Source of the DNA: Aedes albopictus
Lineage: Eukaryota; Arthropoda; Insecta; Diptera; Culicidae
Direction: 5' to 3'
Length of the DNA: 64,000 bases
Assembly (NCBI RefSeq): GCF_035046485.1
Contig: NC_085138.1
Span: 47,713,464-47,777,463 of the forward strand
Shown here one piece after another: positions 56,523-64,000 of the stretch. The notes under the pieces are model-generated. The model was not told the DNA's origin. It saw only the letters and a program-made list of their open reading frames with translations, and did not search any database. The position numbers and the translations under genes are program-made. The number at the start of each line of letters is the position of its first letter. Position 1 is the first letter of the stretch.

Positions 56523-56639
56523 GTGAGTACTTATACATTGTCTGAAAATTCAACATCGTTCTAAACGTCTTCCGTATAAAATAGTTCAAACATCACACTT
56601 AAAACATTCAACCATATATTCGCATAACATACAGGGGAT

Positions 56640-56985
56640 GGCCAAAATGTTTGGCATAAGCAACCTTTTTTCTCGCACAAATAGTCCAATAAGCTGTAAC
56701 TTTTCATAGAGTGCATCAACAAATCTCAAATTATGACTGGGATTCATCCAGTAATTCCATACATGGTTTCTCTAGCAATTTTTACCAGGATTCCAATCAG
56801 AAAACTCTTTATTAAACTCTTCAAAGGGTTTATTTAGGATTCCTTTACATGTTCCTGCTGGGATTTTTCCAGGCTTATTTCCTGAGATTCCAAGAGTGGC
56901 TTCATCTGGGATTCCGGGATTCCTCTAGAAACTCCTTCTGAGATTCCTTCTGAGATACCTTCCGCGATTTCCACAGCCAACACGA
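56640..56985. repeat. Degenerate 'GGGATTCC / GAGATTCC' repeat
   Basis: Phrases such as GGGATTCCTCTAG and TGAGATTCCTTCTGAGAT recur, the same class as 60.7-64 kb. No gene. Confidence 0.5.
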
Positions 56986-56999
56986 AGCCGTATATTATG

Positions 57000-57098
57000 T
57001 AGAATAGGATGCTAAAGTGGAGGCCATTCGCGTACATGCTCCCATGAAACCGCGTGTAAAGAGTACGCATATCGCCTCCACTTTAGCATCCTATTCAA
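57000..57098. repeat. ~100-bp hairpin
   Basis: GAATAGGATGCTAAAGTGGAGG (57003-57024) pairs with 57077-57098 reversed, followed by CATTCGCGTAC facing GTACGCATA. Loop of about 30 nt. Probably a tiny foldback element; an RNA hairpin if transcribed. Confidence 0.7.
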
Positions 57099-57165
57099 CA
57101 GCATATGCGATCGTGTGTTGGCTGGGCAGGAATCTTTTCTGGGATTTCTCCGGAAGTTTCAAAAT

Positions 57166-57640
57166 AGAGTAGTGTGCGGTAGTTCGGCAGCAGCAAAGTT
57201 TCGCGCGCTCGCTTTGCTAGATTTTTGCGATTTTTTTTTCCTCTTCCCTCTGCGGGGCTCCGACGACGGGATGCCAAGCAGTCAGTAGTGTGCGGTAGTT
57301 CGGCAGCAGCAAAGTTTCGCGCGCTCGCTTTGCTAGATTTTTGCGATTTTCTTTCCCCTTCTCTCTGCGGGGCTCCGACGACGGGACGCCAAGCAGTCAG
57401 TAGTGTGCGGTAGTTCGGCAGCAGCAAAGTTTCGCGCGCTCGCTTTGCTAGATTTTTGCGAGAGTGAGTTTTTGGAGGCAAAGTGTACAGGCCGCGTTTT
57501 CATTCGGTCGTCGTCGTCGTCTATTTGACTGCTCATCTTCGTACGGGGCGATTTAGTGAGTTTTTGGTGGCAAAGTGTACAGGCCGCGTTTTCATTCGGT
57601 CGTCGTCGTAGTCTATTTGACTGCTCATCTTCGTACGGGG
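57166..57640 (+). repeat. GC-rich tandem repeats: ~117 bp x 2.6 and ~85 bp x 2
   Basis: The unit AGTGTGCGGTAGTTCGGCAG... starts near 57168, 57287 and 57401, each time preceded (twice) by CAAGCAGTCAGT. The second repeat, GTGAGTTTTTGGAGGCAAAG... to CTTCGTACGGGGCGATTTA, starts near 57466 and 57556. The GTCAGTAGTG junction resembles an arthropod initiator, and the layout recalls tandem promoter repeats in LINE 5' UTRs. It reads plus, opposite to the adjacent LINE, so it would belong to another, absent element body. Frames across it are by-products. Confidence 0.75.
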
Positions 57641-57699
57641 CGATTTATGATACGATAGATGCAACAAACAACATTTTTTGCGATTTTAGTCAACAGACA

Positions 57700-57940
57700 T
57701 TGAAATGTTCGTCACGTCAAGTGTCGGCCCAAGTTCCAAAGCCACGTTGGTTCAAATCACTTTATTTTCTCTTTCGTTAATTTTCGCACTTCGAAAACTA
57801 TCTGAATGGTTCGTCATCTTCGATGTCGGCATGTGTTTTGTTTTAGTCCAAATGAAAATAAGTGGTTTGATATTAATAGGGTTGCATGAATCACTCCACT
57901 TACCAAAGTGAACTCATATCATGCGCCCTTTCCCCTCCCC
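57700..57940. other. Unique DNA downstream of the repeats, no gene
   Basis: The plus frame 57705-57911 (FSLSLIFALRKLSEWF) has no recognised motif and no splice support. It could be the start of the element whose 5' repeats precede it. Confidence 0.3.
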
Positions 57941-58075
57941 ACTAACAAAAAGTCCTTCCCATGACAGACGTGGAGACGCAGAGGTGATCTCGGTCTTTAG
58001 TAAGCAACGCACGTCATAATAACATTCCTTTCCTTCCTCGATGACCGTAAGGACGTGGCCGGCGCCGTTATTGAC

Positions 58076-59287
58076 CTAATATAGTTTGGAATTCTCGAAG
58101 ACGCAAATTGAGGACGGTAAGCTACTCCCAAGCTCCGTCTGTTGGTTCCTTGTGCAACTTCGGTTGTTCTGGTCAATCACGGAGTAGCAACTACGAATAG
58201 TACGGTCATCTATGCTCATGCTCATGCTCATGCTCCTTGTGGTGCGACTAATGAAACAAGCTTGGGTTTTACGTGCGTTCAGGATTAACGAATTGTCTAC
58301 AGCCCAACTGACAATACATTGCAGATTATGGTTGATCAACTCTGAAACAGTCTGAGTTGAATGCCCTAAGCAATTGAAATAAATTTGCACGTCGTCCGCA
58401 AAAAGATGGATTTGACAACCAGTAAGTCTCATTGGAAGGTCGTTAATGTAGAGGGTAAACAGTATGGGTCCAAGTACTGATCCTTGTGGTACACCCGAGG
58501 TGATTGGCAAAAATTTGGAAAGTTCATTATTGACAAATACGGTTTGCGATCTGTCCGTCAGATACGAACAAACCAGACGTACAGCAGTATCATCACTGAA
58601 GCGTAACACTGAATTGGCATTGTTCGTAATAATCATATCAATGAGTGTAGAACCGGTTCGATTGAAATGTGTTGGAACTTGACCTAAGCTTGAGAGAGAT
58701 AAACCCTGTAAAGCCATATGGAATCTTTTGGTTGAGGCTGATGAAGTATCCAAAATGTTCGTGTTAAAGTCTCCCATCACATAAATATGCTCATATTGAA
58801 ATTTCAAGGAAGTCAACTTTTCGCAAAGCACTTGCGAACAATCCAGTCCTGGTGGATTGTAAAAGAATCCCATGAGAAGTTTTGTTTTGTTTATAGAAAC
58901 TTCTAAAAATATGTATTCTGTTTCAGCTGCACCACTTTCGTTGGCAGACATCTCAATTACTTTAAAGTTCAAGTTCTTCTTGAGATATACGAGAACTCCT
59001 CCACCAAGTCTACCTACACGATCATGCCTGACTATTTCGTATCCTTCTATATTCAGCACATCATTGGGTACACCTTCGTTCAGCCAGGATTCTGTTATGC
59101 ACATCATACTTACATTAGAAATGTTGGCAATCTCACGCAGCTCAACAACTTTACTCATTTGTCTGGCACAGATACTTTGAGCGTTCATGCAACAAACCGA
59201 CAATTTGTTATGTACGAATGCTGATTTCATTACGATACCTTGAACACTCCAATCTGTAGAGGTATATCCGCGAAAACTATTAGCCAT
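58076..59287 (-). CDS. LINE ORF2: endonuclease fused to a partial reverse transcriptase
   Basis: An intact 403-codon frame. The N-terminal part is an AP-type endonuclease that nicks target DNA: NAQSI (35-39), ITESWL (64-69, catalytic Glu), GGGVLVYLK (~96-104), VMGDFN (170-175), GSTLIDMIITN (212-222). Directly after this the frame passes to reverse transcriptase: CSYLTDRSQTVFVNN (240-254), TSGVPQGSVLGPILF (264-278), YINDLP (280-285), HLFADDVQIY (294-303). The endonuclease SDH end, and the reverse transcriptase segment with the first catalytic Asp, are missing: an in-frame internal deletion near residues 223-238. A run of MSMSMS comes from a short ATGCTC repeat. It is a defective protein in spite of the open frame. 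Family-typical ORF2 is more than twice this length. Confidence 0.85.
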   Translation of the reverse strand: MANSFRGYTSTDWSVQGIVMKSAFVHNKLSVCCMNAQSICARQMSKVVELREIANISNVSMMCITESWLNEGVPNDVLNIEGYEIVRHDRVGRLGGGVLVYLKKNLNFKVIEMSANESGAAETEYIFLEVSINKTKLLMGFFYNPPGLDCSQVLCEKLTSLKFQYEHIYVMGDFNTNILDTSSASTKRFHMALQGLSLSSLGQVPTHFNRTGSTLIDMIITNNANSVLRFSDDTAVRLVCSYLTDRSQTVFVNNELSKFLPITSGVPQGSVLGPILFTLYINDLPMRLTGCQIHLFADDVQIYFNCLGHSTQTVSELINHNLQCIVSWAVDNSLILNARKTQACFISRTTRSMSMSMSIDDRTIRSCYSVIDQNNRSCTRNQQTELGSSLPSSICVFENSKLY

Positions 59288-59585
59288 TATCCCAGTTTAA
59301 TCCCAAACCCAAGAAAACATGTTTTCTTATCTTTGTAGCCTTTAAATAACTCATCCTTTTACAAACACAAAAACAAACCAAAAAAGTTCAATTACAAATT
59401 AATACTAACTACGCATAAAACTACTCATAACACTGATACAAACAAAAAAGGCATCATAATAAAATACGTAACAAAAATCTACTGACAAGTTTAACAATTG
59501 TTTTAACAATCTAATACTTTTAGGACAGGATACATGGAAATCAAGGGATAGGTGAGGAAGGATAGAGATTGTTTATAAGGATAGG

Positions 59586-60405
59586 TTAACTCCCAAGATG
59601 CCCGAAACGTCGCAGATCCTCTTCTGATTTGATGATTACGTCCCTATCGTCGTCTTTGCGTCTAACGAGGATTTCTCCGCCACGGGAAAACACCTTCACC
59701 AGCTCCCCCGCTTTCCTCAAATCAATGGCTATGGATTTGATTTTTCTGGCTGCTGGAGTAAGACTTTCATTGACGTACACTCGCTTATTGGTTTGGAAGC
59801 CAATTTGGTTCAGATTGAGGGAATGACTTCGTAGGTAGCTCGAAAAAAAGTCGTTACGCTGGTTGGTTATAGCAAACTGCACCAAGAGGAAGTAAACGTT
59901 TCCAGCTCTGGGTGGTGTTCTGGTCAAGCGACGAATATCCACGATCGGAATGGAGTTATCAACATAGCCCAAAGTTTTACACCAGGTTCGGAAATAGTAC
60001 TGGAGATCCTCGTTTTCGATGAATGGAACCCCACTGATAATCAAATCATTATCGATTCGATTATAGATTCGATCGAGCAATCGCATCGGTATTGTTAAAC
60101 ACGTCTCGCCGCATGCAGCACAGCTTCGAATTCACTTCGACCAAGTCTGTCTTTATCTCGTCCATACCTTTCGCCAATTCAGCACGCAGATCGTCCCCGA
60201 GCTTGTTTATTTGGTCCTGCATTGTTTTTCCCTGGTTCGTAATCAAACGAGCCAATTCATTGTTGGAAATCTCGCTGGATGGAGAACTACCGTGAACGCT
60301 CTCCTTACGCTTCGAGTCGAGTTTTGACATCTCGTTTGCTCTACTGCGCAACCACAGTTGACTCATGTGGTGTGGTAAAACTGTGGAACTGTTCGTCAAG
60401 CACAA
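59586..60405 (-). pseudogene. LINE ORF1, one frameshift
   Basis: Two overlapping minus-strand frames make one ORF1. 60405-60061 begins with a leader, then MSKLDSKRKESVHG and a coiled-coil-like stretch (ARLITNQGKTMQDQINKLGD, then DDLRAELAKGMDEIKTD). 60086-59586 continues with RLLDRIYNRIDNDLIISGVP and the basic domain VYVNESLTPAARKIKSIAID, then VLVRRKDD-like sequence. The change of frame lies in 60061-60086. ORF1 proteins of this group bind LINE RNA and chaperone it. No CCHC knuckles are visible. The ISGVP motif is shared with ORF1 of CR1/L2-type elements. Confidence 0.75.
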
Positions 60406-60689
60406 TTACAGCAACAGCCGTAGCAGCAATAGGAATGGAAGCACACACCACAACAGCAACAGCAACACGTAAATGACCTTTCATGGACGATTCCAGGTAA
60501 TTCAATAAGTCGTCCCCACCTCAGCAGCAGCAAATCAATCAGCGAGAAAACGGTAGAACATGCAGCATACGATGTTACTCAAAGGTAGATCACAGTTAAA
60601 AAACACAGCAAGGTGAAAATATGTGTTATTTTCGCTTCAGAGGCGCAACGATCTGACCATGTCACCTCATTCTACCACTGCACTCACAC

Positions 60690-63600
60690 TTTTCCTTAAG
60701 AGATTCCATCCGACCAGGAACCTTACAGTGATTTCTCCAGATATTCCTTCCGAAATTTCTCCTGGAAGCTCTTATAGGATTCCTCGCGAAATTTCTTCCA
60801 GGATTCCTCCAAGAATTATTTCCGGGCTTCCTCCAGCAATTTTTTCCTAGGTGTTCTTTCAGAGATTCTTGCAGGGATCCAGGGATTTCAGAATTCCTTC
60901 AGAAGTCTCCTGTGGGATTCTTTAGAAGTTTCCTCTGAGGTATTTCTGTAGGAGTTCTTCCCGGGATTTGTCGAGGAACTGCTCTGGAGATTCCTCCAGA
61001 AATTCCTTCCGAAATATCTCCAGCAATTTCTTCCGAGGTATTCGTCCTGGACTTGCTTCTGGGATTTTCAATCAGCCATTACTGAATTCTTCCATGCGTT
61101 TATTTCGAACTCCTTCTGAGTTCTGGGATTCTTCCAGGAGTTTCTCCTGAGATTACTTAGGAAGTTCCATCCGAGATTCCCTCGGGGAGCCCTTTCAAGA
61201 TTCTTTCTGTAATTCCTCTAGGAAATCGTTCCTATATTTCTCCAGGAATTTCTTCTGGGATTTCCCCAAAAATGCTTCGTTAGATTTCTCCAGGAGTTCC
61301 TTCTGGGATTTTTCCAGTGGTATATTTAAAATTCCTCCCGAAGTTGTTTCTGAGGTTCTTGTAGTAGTTTCTTCTGAAATTCCTAAAGGGGATTTGGGAA
61401 TTCCTCTAGGAAGATTATGAGATACACGTCGCTCTGTATCCGAAAAAAAACCAACCACCCCGAATAATTGAATCACCAGGATGTTCGATCCAAATACTTC
61501 TGTTTCCGTTTCCTTAGTTTTTTTTTGTTTTTGTGCAACTTTTCTGATGTTTCTTCTGGAGTTTCCTCTAGCTGTTCCATCTGGGAGTTCGTCCAAAGGT
61601 GCTCCATCCATGGATTGCTTTAGGAATGCCATCTTGGGATTACCTTGCTTCAGATGAAATTTTCTCTTAAAGCTCTTGGGGATTCCTTTATGAATCCTGT
61701 TTGGAGATTCCTGCCAAATCTTCTAAGGATACCTTCTTGGAATTTCTTTGGAAGCTAAGCTATTCCTAAAGGAGTCTAGTGTGGGATTTCCTTAAAATCC
61801 TTCTAGTGATTAATTTTATTTAGGAATTTCTACAGTATCTCTTAGAGTATTCCCAGAAGAAACAACTGGAAGAATAAAAGAAAAATACTGCAGAAAGTTT
61901 CTCAGAAGGAGTTGGTACAGAGTTCCTTAAAAACTCTTAAAAGCTTCTCATAAAGAGCTTATAAAGAACTTCAGTATATAAAAAAAACTCTTAGAAGATT
62001 TCCACAATGAACTCCCAGAAAGGAACTGCCATTGATTTCCAATTTGTGGTATTTTCAGAGAAAGAAAAATCCTGGAAGGCAACAAGAACCAATAAGGAAT
62101 TCCATGAGGAAACCCGAAAGAAACATGAGAAAGATTTTCAGAATGTACTCCTGGAGGATTTCCAGAAGCAGCTCTTGGAGGATTTCCAAGAAAATACTTT
62201 TTTTTTATTTCCACAAGAAACTCCTGAAGGATTTTCGGAGCGGACCTGGTGGGATGGTTATAACACATGCCTATCACGTCGAGGACCTGGGATCGAATCC
62301 TACTCCCGGCAAACTCACAGTAAATATGTGTTCTTCCTTCGGAAATGAAATCATGCCGTTGATCCCAAGATGAAGTAACCTCACGGTAAAAATTTCGATA
62401 ATAAAGACACATTAAACCTGGAAGATTTTCAGAATCCTGGAAGATTTGAAGAATGAACTGCGATATTATTTCCAGAAGTAACTCCTAGAAAAATTCCAGA
62501 AGGAATTCTTGGAGGAAACCCAGTTGTAAATCTTGGAAAAATCCGGAACTACTTTTCTCTTGCTATAGTTTTAGGCAAACTTCAAAGAAAGTTCAATGGA
62601 ATTCAGAATTCCAGAGGGTCCATTCAAATACGAAACTCTTAGATTTTTTTTTCATTAGAGTTCATTTGTCATTCCGGTTCTTCCAGAAGGACTAAGTGAT
62701 ACCTCCAGGAGATCCATGAGGGATTCCTCCTACAGGGATACCAACAGGAGTTTCTTCAGAGATATTTCCATGAGTTCCGAGAAAGATTTCTCCCAAAATT
62801 CCAATCAGGCATTTTCCTAGAAGTTTCTTTAGATATCTCTTTAGGAATTCTTTGAGAGATATCTCCACTAGTTTCTCCAGAGATTCATCCATGCATGAGG
62901 ATTCAGGGATGTCTGTAGAATTTTCATCAGGGATTCCTTAACAAGAAATCTCAGCTATTCCAAAAGGAATTCCTTCAAGGATTGCTCCAAAAGTTCCTAA
63001 ACTTCCTATCTGCTTCAGAGATTAGACTAGGAGTTTCTTCAAAAATTATGTCTGAAGTTCAAGAATTCGAACAGTAGTGTCTTCAGAGATTCCTCCAAGA
63101 GTTCCTTCAGGCATTCGTACAAAAGGTCATCCAAAGAATTTCAAGCAGCGCTTCCTCTAGCATTCCTGGCGTTTCTTCAGGAATCTGTCTAGATATTCCT
63201 GCGGGGATCATGGCAAGAGTTCCTTCAGGGATCTCTCTAGGAGTCGATTCAGAAATCCTTCAAGGAGCACTCAGGGATGCCTCCAGGAGTTCCATCGAGG
63301 GTTCCTACAGGAGTTTCTTATAAGATCTCTCCTAGAAATCTGTCAGGGATTAAGTTCCTCTAATAATTTTAGCAGACATTCCTTCAAGAATCCCTCCAGG
63401 ATATTTCAGAAATTTCTTCTGGGATTCCTCTTGTAATACCTCCGGAATGCCTCATGGAAATTCTCAAAGATTCTACCAGGAGTTCATTTAGGGGTTGCTC
63501 TAGGAATTCCTACAGGTATTCCAGCAAAAGTTCCTCGAAGGATTAATTCAGGAGTTCCTTCGAGGATTCCCGCAGTGCAGTAACTCTTTCAGGGATTGCT

Positions 63601-64000
63601 CCAGAAGTTCCTTCGGGATCGCCCCAGTAGTTCCTTTAGGGATTTCCGCAATAGTTCAGTAGTTCTTCCAGGAGGATTTGGGTATGCTTTCAGGAGTTTC
63701 ATCAGATATTCCTTCAGAAGTTCCCTCAGGTATTCCGACAGAGAGATTCGTCTAAAATTTCAATTCCTGCAGGGGTTTCTTCAAAGTTCTCTCCAGAACT
63801 TCCTTTAGGAAGGATAACTTTCAAAGATGTATGCAGGTGGATTCAAGGATTCCTACATAAGCTCCTTCAGGGATTAGTCCAGAAGTTCCTTCTAAGATTA
63901 CTTCAGGATTTTTTAGGGCTACCTCCAGAAGATCCTTTGGAGATTGAATTGAATTGAACCTGAAAGTTTTTTTGGAGATTTTTCCAGAAGAATTCAGGGA
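60690..64000. repeat. Long degenerate 'GGGATTCCTCCAGGAATTTC' repeat field
   Basis: About 3.3 kb of diverged tandem phrases (CCTTCAGGGATTCCTCCAGGAGTTCC and variants), continuing past the window end. Reading frames on both strands (61195-61632 minus, 61948-62412 minus, 62007-62373 plus, 63596-63808 plus) are the repeat translated or the SINE inside it. From about 61850 to 62520 the orientation changes to GGAAGATTTCCAGAA. No gene. Confidence 0.65.
62238..62410 (+). mobile_element. Third-family tRNA-SINE, uninterrupted
   Basis: GGAGCGGACCTGGTGGGATGG with an A-box-like GGGATGGTTATAAC, B box GGGATCGAATCCTACTCCC, and the 3' body TGTGTTCTTCCTTCGGAAAT to ATAATAAAGACACATTAAA. It matches both halves of the copy split at 40787/44263, showing what that SINE looked like before interruption. 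Flanks GAAGGATTTTC and GAAGATTTTC suggest a target duplication. Confidence 0.82.

Larger units (their letters stand above)
57940..60640 (-). mobile_element. CR1/L2/Jockey-type LINE with internal deletion
   Basis: Minus-strand order is: 5' leader (~60640-60406), ORF1 (60405-59586, one frameshift), a 298-bp gap rich in A/T, ORF2 (59287-58076, endonuclease joined to part of reverse transcriptase), and a 3' zone (~58075-57940) with ACGTCCTTACGGTCATCGAG. The outer ends are estimated from composition and not from a target duplication. The clade is set by ORF2 motifs (SGVPQGSVLGP, YINDL, FADD) together with an ORF1 lacking CCHC zinc knuckles. Confidence 0.8.

Noticed and set aside
61195..62412. 145- and 154-codon minus-strand frames
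   Set aside because: They translate the degenerate repeat field and, in part, the SINE; no independent coding evidence.

Overview
The window looks like nuclear DNA from an aedine mosquito (Aedes aegypti or a close relative). The clearest sign is several copies of a tRNA-derived SINE whose A box, B box and 3' body match what I recall of the Aedes Feilai family. These sit with RTE-type and CR1/L2/Jockey-type LINE remnants, a very high density of MITE-like inverted-repeat elements, long minisatellites and very little coding sequence. The species call rests on recognition only; no database was searched. Bacterial features such as operons, CRISPR arrays or ribosome binding sites are absent.

Layout. 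1-3.9 kb: a long-TIR element, a SINE, degenerate 'GGAATTCCT'-type repeats and a foldback element. 3.9-7.3 kb: unique DNA, a 79-bp tandem duplication running into a 9-bp minisatellite (about 0.7 kb), then a GC-rich 169-codon reading frame (6810-7320) that is probably the last exon of an unknown gene. 7.44-12.78 kb: a 5.3-kb satellite of a 14-bp unit with higher-order structure. 12.8-19.3 kb: degenerate repeats, small TA-flanked MITEs and a 1.1-kb tandem segmental duplication whose two copies carry different insertions at the same nucleotide. 20.2-21.7 kb: candidate core promoter and 5' exons of a plus-strand gene. 21.9-35.6 kb: mostly MITEs and TIR elements, many with clean target-site duplications. 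37.1-44.4 kb: a five-level nest of mobile elements. 45.9-47.8 kb: three near-perfect hairpin elements in a row. 48.4-50.6 kb: an unrecognised 2.1-kb insertion between 23-bp perfect direct repeats. 52.0-54.2 kb: a broken RTE LINE on the minus strand. 54.9-55.5 kb: an 8-bp minisatellite. 56.4 kb: a small, well-bounded coding exon with a transmembrane segment. 57.2-60.6 kb: tandem repeats and a deleted LINE on the minus strand. 60.7-64 kb: degenerate repeats with one SINE.

How the pieces fit. The only plausible host gene spanning the window is on the plus strand. It would have a TATA/initiator promoter near 20.26 kb, a first coding exon ending at a donor at 21721, and a second coding exon at 56401-56522 whose acceptor phase matches. 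The intervening intron would be about 34.7 kb and built almost entirely of transposable elements, which is usual for Aedes. No complete protein-coding gene is visible. The most rewarding material is mobile-element architecture: nested insertions that can be ordered by their target-site duplications, a TIR family with 7-bp target duplications present as a long and a short form, and a hammerhead-like RNA motif found twice with covarying stems.
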